This document shows, one piece after another, positions 16,652 through 26,776 of a stretch of DNA of 64,000 nucleotides. Each line of letters starts with the position of its first letter. The stretch's first letter is position 1. The notes under the pieces were generated by a model. That model had not been told where the DNA came from. It made no database searches and was given only the letters and a program-made list of their open reading frames with translations. The stretch spans positions 62,001 to 126,000 of the forward strand of contig JBGCFG010000030.1 in the NCBI GenBank assembly GCA_045106815.1. The letters are read 5' to 3'. The stretch comes from JAUIAI01 sp045106815 (lineage in GTDB: Bacteria; Pseudomonadota; Gammaproteobacteria; Burkholderiales; Burkholderiaceae_E). The position numbers were made by a program, and so were the translations under genes.

Positions 16652-17680
16652 TCAGGCCTCCACGGCAGGATCAGATTTGCTCGTACGCGCGGGTACCCGA
16701 CCCGCTTGAGAAAGGTATTCGCGGATGTTTTCCTGACCGCGGCAGTGAGCTGCATGAACCGACATCGGCTCAAGTTTGAAATGTTTGCTCAGTGTATTCA
16801 GCACTTCCAGTAACAGGGCTGTCTTGTGTTCACTGGAAAGCTCCATGCCGGGAAAGAACTTGAGCGCCGGCGCCTGATCACCGCCAATCACATCAAGCGG
16901 ATGCAGCAGAAAACTCGGCGCAGTCCGTGTCATCTTGCAAGCAACGATCGCGATGGCCAGGTATGCTCGCATGAGATGCTTTGAGTACCGCGCAAGAAAG
17001 GCGAGGTAACTGAAGTGAAAAGGCGTCCGGAACAGCGGAATCGTTGTGACAGGTATTTCAAGCAAGTTTGGGCCCGTTTCAAACGACCAGCGAAACGGCT
17101 TATTCGGTCGGCGCGCATCGGTAAAGTGCCCAAAGAGATCTTTGCGGCGCTTGCGCTCTTCCTTGTTCAGGCCAGAGGTCCAAAAATAGTATGTGCGAGC
17201 AATTGGACCCAGCCAGGTAGGCAAGATTGAAGCGTCATAGCGGTAGCCTCGGGCTTGCAGCAACTCAAGCAAGCGTGGTGACCAACTGAATCCTGGTCCT
17301 CGAAACCCAATCGGCTGAATGCCGGTCACGGACTTGATGGCCTTATCCGTACGGTCAAGCTCATCGGTTAATGCCTGGTCACTGTACTGGGACAACCATG
17401 GCTCATGCTCGAATGAATGGTTGCCGATCTCATGCCCGCGCGCCACGATTGCCCGCAAACTTTCGGCATTAACCGGATCTTCAGCATCAATGCCAACAAC
17501 AAAGAAGGTGATCTTTAGTCCGGCCCGATCAAGCACATCGAGCATGTAGGGGACAAACTCCGGCAGGTAGGAAGGTCGATCCTTCCAGGCGGGATCACCG
17601 TGAATTTTGAGGTATGACCAAAGGTTGTCCAAATCTAATGAAAGGCTGCCCATTGGTCGCTTGTCTTGAGTCGCCATCAA
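16652..17680 (-). CDS. NodB-type polysaccharide deacetylase
   Basis: 342 residues. The N-terminal NodB homology domain contains the metal/catalytic Asp pair in LDLDN (D16, D18), the HEIGNHSFEH metal motif (H88, H92), and RGPGFSW. It removes acetyl or formyl groups from an amino sugar. It carries no signal peptide, so it should act in the cytoplasm or at the inner face of the membrane, as ArnD does. Its ATG overlaps the stop of the FAD oxidoreductase by four bases, and the asparagine-synthase-family gene follows after four bases, indicating one transcript. Confidence 0.9.
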   Translation of the reverse strand: MMATQDKRPMGSLSLDLDNLWSYLKIHGDPAWKDRPSYLPEFVPYMLDVLDRAGLKITFFVVGIDAEDPVNAESLRAIVARGHEIGNHSFEHEPWLSQYSDQALTDELDRTDKAIKSVTGIQPIGFRGPGFSWSPRLLELLQARGYRYDASILPTWLGPIARTYYFWTSGLNKEERKRRKDLFGHFTDARRPNKPFRWSFETGPNLLEIPVTTIPLFRTPFHFSYLAFLARYSKHLMRAYLAIAIVACKMTRTAPSFLLHPLDVIGGDQAPALKFFPGMELSSEHKTALLLEVLNTLSKHFKLEPMSVHAAHCRGQENIREYLSQAGRVPARTSKSDPAVEA

Positions 17681-19158
17681 ATGACCTTCTCGGCCAAATC
17701 CGCCTGAGTGGCGGTCTCATTGGCATCCGACATAGGTTTCTGCGCGACGTGGGCACGGGTGTGTGCCTCTGCACCGACCTGCGCATCATCTGCTCGGGAT
17801 ATCGTGCTCGTTTCTGGCATGAAATCTCGTTGAGTGCATCCCAGAAATGCGGTGAGATGCTGCTCGGCGAGACTGAGCGTCTCGTTTACATTCAGCGTGC
17901 CGTACGCGATGTGCGCTGCATTGACAAAGTGGACACGAGGCATTGAAGTCTTCACCGGTGGCATGACATCACGGGAGTAGTTCAAAGTAGACAACGGCAT
18001 GACATGACGCACACGAGAGATCTTGATATCAACGATATCCGCAAGATCAAATGTCGGATGCATTTGCTTAAGCCCTTTCAAGAAACGATTCTTGATCGCC
18101 TGGGCCGGCTCAGCCCATTCGGGCGCATCCTGCGAGAGATAGAGTGGTAAATAGATCAGTGATTGCCCACCGAACATTTCAGTCCCGGTCAGCGCCGTCA
18201 TTTCGATGACACCCGTAAACGGCAGATTGCCGTCCGTTAGGTTGGTCACGTAGTACGGCGATAGTGGTCGACGCAACATCAAGGCTGCACAAATGACGCC
18301 CTGATACTTAACCGATCGCATCCGTTGCCGATCAGGCGCCGGTAGCGAGGGACAGAGATTTGCAGCAAGGGTTGGCGCCACAGTCATGATCACCTCGTCA
18401 AACTGCTGAACCTGATCATTCGGGAGAACAACCTGAGCAATTTCAGCCGTTGAACGCACTTCTCGAATGGGCGTAGCGGTGTGCACTGTTACCCCTAGTT
18501 TCTCCAGTCGACGTTCAAGCGCATGCATGACGATGGCATAGCCACCATCAATCACGCCAAACTTCTCCTGCCCAATGCCTGAGCGTTTGGCCGCATACAA
18601 GCGCGCGATGATCGCCCAGATAAACGCCGCACTCGCATGGGGTGTATTGGCGCCAAGCTTGCTCTTGAGTAGAGGCAACCAGATTTTCTCAACCACCCGC
18701 TTTCCAGACCAGCGGGTCAGCCATTTAACCGCAGTGATTCGTTCAAGGCGGGCAGGGTTTCTGATTTGTCCGGCCATCGCAATCGTGAATGCAAGACGGG
18801 CTTTGTCCACCCACTTGAGCGGCTTGAATCGAAGAAACTCGAGTGCGCCAGTCATGCCGTGCAGCTCGCCGTCTGTGAAGAAACCAGTGCGCGACTCGCC
18901 GAAACGCAACCGATGAGACAGGCCCAGCTCCTCCAAAAAGGCGCGCGTTTTGAGATCTGACAGCAGAACGACATGGTAAAAACGATCCCAGGTATAGGCG
19001 TCGTAGCTTGCCGAGCCAGCCATACCACCGACTGACTTGCCCGCTTCGAAAACGGTGACGCGTCGTCCGGCTTTTGCCAGCCTCAGCGCGAGACTCAATC
19101 CAAGTATTCCGCCGCCAACAATGGCGACATGAGAGGCTTTGTGCGCCGTGTTAGTCAT
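17677..19158 (-). CDS. NAD(P)/FAD-dependent oxidoreductase (amine-oxidase/protoporphyrinogen-oxidase-like)
   Basis: 493 residues. The N-terminal FAD motif VAIVGGGILGLSLA (G15-x-G17-x-x-G20) and the second acidic strand VTVFEAGKSVGGMAGS are followed by an amine-oxidase fold with a C-terminal flavin segment (HFVNAAHIAYGTLNVNE). Members of this branch commonly sit in sugar-modification operons as putative desaturases or UDP-galactopyranose-mutase-like enzymes, and their reactions are mostly unproved. The last 45 residues (from about 450) are low complexity and probably disordered. The gene overlaps the glycosyltransferase by eight bases and the deacetylase by four. Confidence 0.85.
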   Translation of the reverse strand: MTNTAHKASHVAIVGGGILGLSLALRLAKAGRRVTVFEAGKSVGGMAGSASYDAYTWDRFYHVVLLSDLKTRAFLEELGLSHRLRFGESRTGFFTDGELHGMTGALEFLRFKPLKWVDKARLAFTIAMAGQIRNPARLERITAVKWLTRWSGKRVVEKIWLPLLKSKLGANTPHASAAFIWAIIARLYAAKRSGIGQEKFGVIDGGYAIVMHALERRLEKLGVTVHTATPIREVRSTAEIAQVVLPNDQVQQFDEVIMTVAPTLAANLCPSLPAPDRQRMRSVKYQGVICAALMLRRPLSPYYVTNLTDGNLPFTGVIEMTALTGTEMFGGQSLIYLPLYLSQDAPEWAEPAQAIKNRFLKGLKQMHPTFDLADIVDIKISRVRHVMPLSTLNYSRDVMPPVKTSMPRVHFVNAAHIAYGTLNVNETLSLAEQHLTAFLGCTQRDFMPETSTISRADDAQVGAEAHTRAHVAQKPMSDANETATQADLAEKVI

Positions 19159-20281
19159 TCGTGAGATCCACCTTGATCGACTGTTTTTGAGTTTCGAGTT
19201 GACGTCTTAGCTTGACGATTTGAAAGTAGGTTTCGTCGTGATATTTCTTGGTCTGCAGTGAGACTGCGCCGGTTCCTAGCAGTTGCGCGGCCAGCAGCGC
19301 AAAGATGACCGCTAATGCCCCTAACACCGGCTGCGATGCAAGTGCGACTCCAAAGGCTTGCTCACTCAGCACGGCGTCTGTGAGCAACCAAGCAGTCAGG
19401 CTGAGCGATCCGATCAAGGCCATGATTCCGGGCACAAGCAACAAGACAAACGGTCTGAACACAAAACCAGAAACAACCGTGGCAAAGACATGAGTCAGCA
19501 ATCGCATGCTTGATTGGCGCGGGGCCGGTGACTCATCGTCGGGTCGACCGGTCTGCGCGGCAGCAGCCAACTGTGCCGTCCAGTCCAGATGCGCAGGAAT
19601 TTCTTTGATGTGACCGCCGAGCGCCATCGTCTTGTAAACAACCTCAGGCATCACGCCCATGCCTTGAGATCGCGGCTCAAGCGCGCGAATAAATGGACCA
19701 TCGTAAGCGCGGACCATACACGTAAAGGTTGAAAACTCACTGCCCGACAGGAGCGAGAACATCTTGTTAGCCCACCGACTCAGAAACAAACGCAGACGAG
19801 GCACCCGCGTGGTTTTACCACCGTCCATATACGGTGAGGCTAGAACCATCTTGGCCGGGCTGTCGACGATGGCCTCAAGCAGATCACTGATCGTGGTTTC
19901 CGCGTAGCTCAGGTCAACGTCAAGCGTGATCACATAGTCACCGGTCGATGCAGCGAAACCAGTTTTTAGCGCCTGACCTAGGCCGAAGTTCGTAGGATGA
20001 TGAATAACTTTGAGTGCCGGGTAGGTCGAACGCAGCCTGTCCGCAACCTCGCCCGTGCCATCTCGGCTGCCATCGTTTATCAGCAGCACTTCAAAGCGCC
20101 ACTTGTGACGTACACGATGCAGGTAGCCAAACAACACGGCAAGATGGCGCGCAAGCAGACCGACTTCGTTGTAAGCAGGAATGACGAGCGTGACGAATGG
20201 TCGGCGCGAGGCGCGTCTGTCACGCATCTCAGGACGCCTGGCAGACGTTTCGCGTTTGGGTCGGGTAGCAAGTGAAGGCAT
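19151..20281 (-). CDS. family 2 glycosyltransferase with C-terminal TM helices (ArnC/DPM1-like)
   Basis: 376 residues. The GT2 catalytic domain (about 28-265) shows VTLVIPAYNE, LLINDGSRDGT and the DxD-like DVDLSY. Two hydrophobic helices (about 280-305 and 318-340) follow, as in polyprenyl-phosphate sugar transferases such as ArnC and GtrB. It would transfer a sugar from its nucleotide to undecaprenyl phosphate at the cytoplasmic face. It is the first gene of the six-gene minus-strand operon; the promoter should lie in 20282-20446, opposite the divergent exported-protein gene. Confidence 0.9.
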   Translation of the reverse strand: MPSLATRPKRETSARRPEMRDRRASRRPFVTLVIPAYNEVGLLARHLAVLFGYLHRVRHKWRFEVLLINDGSRDGTGEVADRLRSTYPALKVIHHPTNFGLGQALKTGFAASTGDYVITLDVDLSYAETTISDLLEAIVDSPAKMVLASPYMDGGKTTRVPRLRLFLSRWANKMFSLLSGSEFSTFTCMVRAYDGPFIRALEPRSQGMGVMPEVVYKTMALGGHIKEIPAHLDWTAQLAAAAQTGRPDDESPAPRQSSMRLLTHVFATVVSGFVFRPFVLLLVPGIMALIGSLSLTAWLLTDAVLSEQAFGVALASQPVLGALAVIFALLAAQLLGTGAVSLQTKKYHDETYFQIVKLRRQLETQKQSIKVDLTND

Positions 20282-20446
20282 GGCAGGATTGAACCCTGTC
20301 CAGCCGACTGGCGCTGTGAACTATATGGCGCGTTCGATAAATTTTACTGACGAACGGTCGGTTGTGAGCTTTGTCACACGCGAGTTTTTAAGGGGCCGGA
20401 ACAATGCGGACTTGTCATCAGACCAGGCCAGCCACCAGAGCCCACA

Positions 20447-21250
20447 ATGAAAATTCAGCCCGGACGAAACCTCACCTGTTTCCTATCAAAACGCAGCCTA
20501 GCTATGCTAAGCACTGCATTTTTCGCATGCTTCCCGGCGCTCGCGTCGGCTGCAATTGATGAAAATCACACGCTCCGTTACGACCCGCCTGTTGAGAGCG
20601 CTCAGGTCTGCGATGGGGGCGACTTTGGCACGGTGCAGATCAGAATCGGCCTCCATTCAAGTCTGCAGGCTTGCTATAAAAACGTGTCGGCCACAGGTAA
20701 GCCTCATCACAGAGGCACCGCGTTTATAACGATTCCTCGAGAGTTTGAAGGGCGCTCAGTGTCTTTAAGTGACTTTCATCTGCTGCGAGACGACATCGTC
20801 AAAAGTGAGAATGAGATTTACGAAAACGCACTTGCCGCCCGCGCTGGTAAAAAACCGGTCGCCAAAGCCAAACCAGAGCCAGTGCCCCTTGGCATTTTTG
20901 ATCATGACACCCATCGGGTGGGCTACGCATACGCGTTTGCAGTACCCAGGACCGATGCGAATGGCAAAGCTTATCCGCAGGCCATGATTCGGCTGGAGTC
21001 GTTCGTACTTGTTGGCGATAAAGTGGTCGTGCTGATGATGATCACGCCCGTCCAAACAAGCGAAGATGCTGCAGAAACCTTTAATCTCAGTGAAGCCTGG
21101 GCTCGCGCCATCATTGCTCTGAACGAAAACCCAGCTCAGCCGACGAGTCATTCGAATTCAGTCAGCGAATCCAGTTCGAAAAAGCCAGCTACCAGTGAAA
21201 GCTCACAAAAGTCTCGCGGCAAAAACCGGAGAATCCACCAGCTCAGCTAG
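20447..21250 (+). CDS. exported protein of unknown function
   Basis: 267 residues. A basic N-terminus and a hydrophobic stretch (about 18-35, ending in ALASA) form a signal peptide. The mature part has two cysteines close together (CDGGDF and ACYKN), a central segment, and a Ser/Lys-rich tail from about 230. I do not recognise a family. It diverges from the GT2 gene and converges with coaA, 18 bp apart. Confidence 0.7.
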   Translation: MKIQPGRNLTCFLSKRSLAMLSTAFFACFPALASAAIDENHTLRYDPPVESAQVCDGGDFGTVQIRIGLHSSLQACYKNVSATGKPHHRGTAFITIPREFEGRSVSLSDFHLLRDDIVKSENEIYENALAARAGKKPVAKAKPEPVPLGIFDHDTHRVGYAYAFAVPRTDANGKAYPQAMIRLESFVLVGDKVVVLMMITPVQTSEDAAETFNLSEAWARAIIALNENPAQPTSHSNSVSESSSKKPATSESSQKSRGKNRRIHQLS

Positions 21251-21268
21251 TAGTCGCGTGGCAAAGCA

Positions 21269-22324
21269 CTAAATCTGACGCAAGTGAATTTCTTCGACAG
21301 CGTGATCAAGGCGCTTATTCAAAACCACATTCGCGCGCTCGTGGGTGGGATAGATATTCTGACGCAGATTCGGCAGATTAATATCGCGCCAAATCTTGGC
21401 CGCTGTTTTACGAGCCTCAGATTCAGTGAGATTGCGGTAGTGATAAAAATACGATGAAGGGCTACGAAAAACCGTTTGCTGTAGCTTCACGAACCGGTTG
21501 ATGTACCAGGTTTCAATATCTGATTCCTGAGCATGCACATAGATTGAAAAATCGAAAAAGTCAGACACCACAACATTAGGCACTGTTGGCGTAATCGTTT
21601 GCGGCCACTCATCTTCGTCAGCTCGATTACGAGACAATTCAGGGGCGCCCGTTTGAAGAACGTTTAAGCCCTCAAAGATCAAGACATCGGGCGAATCGAC
21701 CCGCGCACCATCACCCGCCAAAATGTCATAAGCCTCATGCGAGTAAACCGGCGCATGTACTGAACTCGCACCGGCTTTCAGCTCTGACAAGAAGGCGAGC
21801 ATACGACGTCTGTCATAGCTCTCAGGAAACCCTTTACGGCCCATCAGACCACGGCGTTCCAGTTCAGCGTTTGGGTAGAGAAATCCATCGGTCGTTATCA
21901 AAGAGACCCTGGGGTGATCCGGCCAACGCGCCAGCAATGCTTGCAAAACCCGCGCAAAGGTGCTTTTTCCGACCGCAACACTACCTGCTACGGCAATAAC
22001 ATAAGGACGGGAACCGACCAGACGACCTAGAAACTCATCGCGAACACCGCCCAGGTTGCGAGCGGACCTGAAATGCAGATTCAGCAGACGGGAAAGCGGC
22101 AGGTAAATCTGCTCGACGTCGACCAATGACACCTGGTCATTCACGCCGCGCAAAGCAACGAGTTCGTCCTCAGACAGAGTCAATGGCGTATTGGAGCGCA
22201 GCGCTGCCCATTGACTGCGCGAAAACACCTCATATGCGGCGAATTCGTCTTCGTTTCGCTGCCGCCGGCCAAGTACCCCGCTATAGGCGCGAGCTTGTGG
22301 CGATGGTGATGATGACCTATCCAA
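21269..22324 (-). CDS. coaA: type I pantothenate kinase
   Basis: 351 residues. It phosphorylates pantothenate, the committed step of coenzyme A synthesis. Visible are the P-loop GSVAVGKST at 114-122, TTDGFLYPN, the KGFPESYD motif, FEGLNVLQ, and the conserved C-terminal TESEARKTA and INLPNLRQNI blocks. The start is TTG at 22324, with an AGGA site ten bases upstream; no suitable ATG exists. It is 44 bp downstream of rep on the same strand and probably belongs to the priA-rep-coaA transcript. Confidence 0.96.
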   Translation of the reverse strand: MDRSSSPSPQARAYSGVLGRRQRNEDEFAAYEVFSRSQWAALRSNTPLTLSEDELVALRGVNDQVSLVDVEQIYLPLSRLLNLHFRSARNLGGVRDEFLGRLVGSRPYVIAVAGSVAVGKSTFARVLQALLARWPDHPRVSLITTDGFLYPNAELERRGLMGRKGFPESYDRRRMLAFLSELKAGASSVHAPVYSHEAYDILAGDGARVDSPDVLIFEGLNVLQTGAPELSRNRADEDEWPQTITPTVPNVVVSDFFDFSIYVHAQESDIETWYINRFVKLQQTVFRSPSSYFYHYRNLTESEARKTAAKIWRDINLPNLRQNIYPTHERANVVLNKRLDHAVEEIHLRQI

Positions 22325-22368
22325 ATCGCGTGTTTCCTGAACCTGTCGATAAATTGCTGGCCCGAACT

Positions 22369-24513
22369 TTACACCGGCCCTGCGGCTTTGTCCGAATCTG
22401 CCTCCACTTCGGCTGTATCGCTGTTACGCCCGTTACCGGTTAGCAAGCCTTTCAGTGCGCCCAGACGGCCCCTCGCCGCAGCACCTGTAATTGTCGTTTG
22501 AGAGCTAGGCCTTGCATCCAACTGCATTTCAGCAATAAATCGGGACGGTCGGGGATGGATGAGCGTACGACCTTTTTTTCTGACCTTGCACCAGCTCAAA
22601 TGCAGACTACGTTGTGCGCGCGTAACGGCGACGTACATCAGCCTGCGCTCCTCTTCGATTCGAGCCGAATCACCGGGATCTTCCCCGTCACTTTCATCAA
22701 CGGTTTCGCCATCGACAACCACTGCCTTACCGCCATGGTGAGGCAGCATACCCTCTTCACAGCCAACGATAAAAACATGCGGATACTCAAGACCTTTCGC
22801 TGCATGAATGGTGCTTAGCCGAACAGCGCCGCGCCCATCTTCTTCGCGATCGAGCTGGGTGAGAATGGCGAGTGTTTGGGCCATCTGCTTAAGCGTTGCG
22901 CCATCATCTTCCGCGCGCTTCTTGACCCAGGTGATGAAGTCAGTCACATTCTGCCACCGCACCAGCGCGACTTTTTCCTCGTGAGTGGCGAACAGATGCC
23001 CGCGGTAGTCAATCGCGCTTAAGAGTTCATCCAGCAATTCAGCGGCTGGCTCATGGTCACTCCGCCAATTGAGACGATTAATAAACTCGCCAAAAGTCCG
23101 TAGCTCTGTTAGCTGCCGGGAAGCAACTTCGCTGTCGAAGCCAGCCTCAAACATGGCTTCAAACATCGAGACACCACGTCGCCCTGCATAAGCGCCCAAT
23201 GAAGCCAAGGTTGTATTGCCAACACCGCGCTTGGGGCAGGTCACCGCGCGAATAAACGCCGGATCATCATCATCATTGGCAAGAAGTCGCAGATAGGCCA
23301 TGAGATCTCGAATCTCGGCACGGTCAAAAAAGCTCTGTCCGCCAGAAATTTGATAAGGAATCCGCTCATTTCGAAGCGCCTTTTCAAACACCCGGGCTTG
23401 AAAATTTCCCCGATACAAAATGGCGAAGTCGGCGTAGTCGCTGCGTTTTTCAAATTTCATCGCCTGCAGCTTCATCACGATGGCTTCTGCTTCCTCTTCT
23501 TCCGAATCACACGGAATGACCCTGATTTCATCTCCCGTGCCAAGTTCACTGAACAGGCGTTTTTCATGTAGCTTGGGGTTGCTGCTAATGAGCGCATTGG
23601 CGGCTGACAGAATCCGCTGGCTGGACCGGTAGTTCTGCTCAAGCTTAATCACCCTGAGCTTGGGATAGTCCTCACCAAGGCGCTCCAGGTTGGCAAGGGT
23701 TGCGCCACGCCAGCCATAGATAGACTGATCATCATCGCCCACGGCCGTGAACGCTGCTCGCGGCCCAACCAGCAATTTAAGCAACTCGTATTGACACGCA
23801 TTGGTGTCCTGGTACTCATCAACCAGCAGATAACGCAGGCGTTCACGCCAACCCGCAGCCGCCTGCTCATCTTGCTGGAGCAGCGCCACAGGTAGTCGTA
23901 TTAAGTCATCAAAATCAACCGCCTGATACGCCTTGAGAGTTGCCATATAGTCGCGATACGCCCGCGCAATGGCATGGGTGTCGTTATCGGGCGCCTGCGC
24001 CGCTGCGTCATCCGGTTCTATCAGCGCATTCTTCCAAAGGGAGATTTGCTGCGAAGCGGTTCTGGCAACACGCCGATCGGTTGTGCCAAGCGCCTGTTGC
24101 AAGATGCCGGTTGCGTCATCGGCATCCAGAATAGAAAAATTCTTTTTCAGGCCCAGCCGCTCGGCGTCCTGGCGCAGCATACGAACACCCAGCGAGTGAA
24201 ATGTACAGACGAGTGGCGCGCCGCGCTTCGAGCCGGTTCGCCCCCGGGCGCTTGATTGATCTGAACCATCCGCTGAACTGCCCTGTGTCGCAGCCATGAT
24301 CTTCTTGAGACGCTCTGCCATTTCATTGGCCGCTTTGTTGGTAAACGTTATCGCGGCTATCCTGGCTGGCTCAATGCCCGCATTGGCCAGGTGAACAATC
24401 TTTTGTGTGATCACTCTTGTCTTGCCACTGCCAGCGCCGGCGATAACCAGACAGGGACCATCCAGGTATCGCACGGCCTGCTGCTGTGGTTCATTCAAGC
24501 GATCAATTGACAT
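22369..24513 (-). CDS. rep: ATP-dependent DNA helicase Rep (UvrD/SF1 family)
   Basis: 714 residues from ATG 24513. SF1A helicase motifs in order: AGAGSGKT (about 25-32), TFTNKAANEM, DEYQDTN, GDDDQSIYGWRGA, LEQNYRS, and TIHAAKGLEYPHVF. Size and motif sequences fit Rep, a 3'-5' helicase that helps replication forks through protein roadblocks. The C-terminal segment, about 60 residues, is low complexity. It lies 31 bp downstream of priA, coupling two replication-restart functions in one transcript. Confidence 0.95.
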   Translation of the reverse strand: MSIDRLNEPQQQAVRYLDGPCLVIAGAGSGKTRVITQKIVHLANAGIEPARIAAITFTNKAANEMAERLKKIMAATQGSSADGSDQSSARGRTGSKRGAPLVCTFHSLGVRMLRQDAERLGLKKNFSILDADDATGILQQALGTTDRRVARTASQQISLWKNALIEPDDAAAQAPDNDTHAIARAYRDYMATLKAYQAVDFDDLIRLPVALLQQDEQAAAGWRERLRYLLVDEYQDTNACQYELLKLLVGPRAAFTAVGDDDQSIYGWRGATLANLERLGEDYPKLRVIKLEQNYRSSQRILSAANALISSNPKLHEKRLFSELGTGDEIRVIPCDSEEEEAEAIVMKLQAMKFEKRSDYADFAILYRGNFQARVFEKALRNERIPYQISGGQSFFDRAEIRDLMAYLRLLANDDDDPAFIRAVTCPKRGVGNTTLASLGAYAGRRGVSMFEAMFEAGFDSEVASRQLTELRTFGEFINRLNWRSDHEPAAELLDELLSAIDYRGHLFATHEEKVALVRWQNVTDFITWVKKRAEDDGATLKQMAQTLAILTQLDREEDGRGAVRLSTIHAAKGLEYPHVFIVGCEEGMLPHHGGKAVVVDGETVDESDGEDPGDSARIEEERRLMYVAVTRAQRSLHLSWCKVRKKGRTLIHPRPSRFIAEMQLDARPSSQTTITGAAARGRLGALKGLLTGNGRNSDTAEVEADSDKAAGPV

Positions 24514-24544
24514 GAGGATTCTGGATCTTGGGATCAGGCAGCCG

Positions 24545-26776
24545 CTAAATATCAGCCGGATCGATTTCAAGCTGCCATCTCAGCCGACTGCCAGAGGCAG
24601 GTAAGGCCTGCCGCCATTCAGCGATGAAATGATGCAGTCGGTTACGCGCAGCTGACTCAACCAGCAACTGCGCCCGCCCCCTGCCCGCCAGGCGAGCCAT
24701 TGGCATGGGAACGGGATCGTACACCGAGATGTGGGCCGGCAACGGCAGTGCCGCATCGCGCGCCTGCCGAAGAAACCTGATCGCCTGATCCAGGTCCGGC
24801 GCATCGACCTTTAGTAGGGCCTGGTGGCTAAACGGCGGCAACTGTGCCGCTTTGCGCTCAGCCAGCTGATCACGCGCAAAGCTAGGATAGTCGTGCGCCT
24901 GTAAAGCAGCAAAAATTGGGTGATCAGTAAACCTTGTTTGCACAATCACAGTGCTGGTGGCCTGCTCCGAGTCGGAGACCGATACCTGATGACGTCCGGC
25001 CCGCCCGGCAACCTGCATCAACGTGGCAAATAAGCGCTCCGGTGCCCGAAAGTCAGATGCGAATAGGCCACCGTCGGCATCCAGCACCACCACCAGGTTA
25101 AGCCGTTGAAAATCATGGCCTTTGGTCAACATCTGCGTGCCCACAACAATGTCGACTTCACCGGCATGAATAGCGTTCAAGACCTCATCGGCGCCTCCCC
25201 GGCGCCGCGCCACATCCCGGTCGAGGCGGGCAATGCGGGCTGTCGGAAAAGCCTGAGCGAGAATTTCTTCGACCCGCTGGGTGCCGCGCCCCAGCGGCTG
25301 TAGATCGACATCGCCACAAGCCGGACAATTCGCGGGAACAGAACGATCCGAGCCGCAGTGATGGCAGATAAGCCGGTACGGAGACCCTCTGTGCTGATGC
25401 TTGTCAGGACGGCGATGCAACACCCGATAAGCAGAGCAGTCGTCGCACTCAGACAACCAGCCGCAGTGGCCGCAACTCAATACCGGCGCATAGCCTCGTC
25501 GGTTGATGAACACCATAACCTGATCACCCCGTGCGAGGGTGTCGCGAATGGCTGTAACACTGGCAGGGCATAGCCCTTCAACCACATCAGGATCAGCAGC
25601 CTGATTCGCACCGCTCAACCGAGCTCGCGGCTGTTCGCGCAGGGTTTCGATCTGTATGTTTGGTAGTGCAGATCCATTCGCACGGTGTCGCAATTGGTGC
25701 AGCGTATAGCGCCCGGTTTGAGCGCTATGCCAGGTTTCCAGTGCGGGGGTCGCTGAACCCAGCACGATCGGCACATTTGCCATGCGAGCCATCACAATGC
25801 CCAGATCCCTTGCAGAGTAATGGGCCCCTTCCGCCTGCTTGAAAGACCCGTCATGCTCTTCGTCGATGACAACAGCAAGCAGATTGGGCAATGTCGTCAG
25901 CACAGACAGACGCGTCCCAATCACGACCCGAGCACGTCCTTCCATGGCCGCGAGCCAATTGGCGGCCCGCTGCCCTTCTGGCAAGCCGCTGTGCAGGACC
26001 GCCATTGGTGCATCGAGTCGGGCCTGAACCGATTGCGCCATTTGCGGTGTGAGGGCAATTTCAGGAACCAGCATCAGGACCTGGCCAATTGGACTGGCGG
26101 CAAGTAGCGATGCTACCCAGCTTAGATAGACCTCAGTCTTACCGCTGCCCGTGATGCCGTTGAGGACATGGACGCCATAGCCAGTAGCCCTCGTCAAGGC
26201 CTGCAGCACGGCGTCTTGCTCAAGCGTCAATGGCTGGCCGGCGCTGCCCACCGCTTTATCGACTACCTGGAAGCGACTACGCGCGCGTTCGAAGGGTGAC
26301 TTGGTCTTCCTTGCCCGCAGTTTTGCTTTTGTGGCTGTTTCGTCCACTTCCTCAGAGCCAGGCGGCAACCCAATGTTGCGGGGCGGCATACGCAAACTCT
26401 TCGGCAATGCAGGCAGCATGACTTCGCCAGGGTAGCGGTGATAGTAGGTCGCCGCAAAGCGCCCAAGCTCAAACCAGGCAGCCGGCAAACGAGGCGCATC
26501 TGGCAGCACCCCGATGAGGGAGCGAATCTTGTCAGGCTTAAATGAGGGGGTGTCGGACACGGATTCCACGATGCCGACCAATCGCTTTTTCCCCCAGGGA
26601 ACAATGACCCAATCACCGGTCTGCGGCGCTTGATCAGAGAGCGGATCGATCTGGTAATCGAAGCCCGCGGCAAAGGGCATATCGAGCCAGACGAAAGCAT
26701 AGCGTGGCCGATCGATTTTGGCTGGTTTAACCAAATTTCTGGACACTTGCTGCATCAAGGCATTGTCGTCATGCAA
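24545..26776 (-). CDS. priA: primosomal protein N' (replication restart helicase PriA)
   Basis: Up to 743 residues from TTG 26776; ATG 26755 is the alternative and neither has a good ribosome-binding site. The 3'-DNA-binding N-terminal domain (FDYQIDPLS) is followed by the DEXH helicase core with GITGSGKTEVYL (about 207-218) and IDEEHDGSFKQ. Paired zinc-binding cysteines (CGHCGWLSECDDC, then CHHCG and CPACGD) mark PriA. It reloads DnaB at stalled forks. The upstream 380-bp gap contains a DnaA box. Confidence 0.95.
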   Translation of the reverse strand: MHDDNALMQQVSRNLVKPAKIDRPRYAFVWLDMPFAAGFDYQIDPLSDQAPQTGDWVIVPWGKKRLVGIVESVSDTPSFKPDKIRSLIGVLPDAPRLPAAWFELGRFAATYYHRYPGEVMLPALPKSLRMPPRNIGLPPGSEEVDETATKAKLRARKTKSPFERARSRFQVVDKAVGSAGQPLTLEQDAVLQALTRATGYGVHVLNGITGSGKTEVYLSWVASLLAASPIGQVLMLVPEIALTPQMAQSVQARLDAPMAVLHSGLPEGQRAANWLAAMEGRARVVIGTRLSVLTTLPNLLAVVIDEEHDGSFKQAEGAHYSARDLGIVMARMANVPIVLGSATPALETWHSAQTGRYTLHQLRHRANGSALPNIQIETLREQPRARLSGANQAADPDVVEGLCPASVTAIRDTLARGDQVMVFINRRGYAPVLSCGHCGWLSECDDCSAYRVLHRRPDKHQHRGSPYRLICHHCGSDRSVPANCPACGDVDLQPLGRGTQRVEEILAQAFPTARIARLDRDVARRRGGADEVLNAIHAGEVDIVVGTQMLTKGHDFQRLNLVVVLDADGGLFASDFRAPERLFATLMQVAGRAGRHQVSVSDSEQATSTVIVQTRFTDHPIFAALQAHDYPSFARDQLAERKAAQLPPFSHQALLKVDAPDLDQAIRFLRQARDAALPLPAHISVYDPVPMPMARLAGRGRAQLLVESAARNRLHHFIAEWRQALPASGSRLRWQLEIDPADI

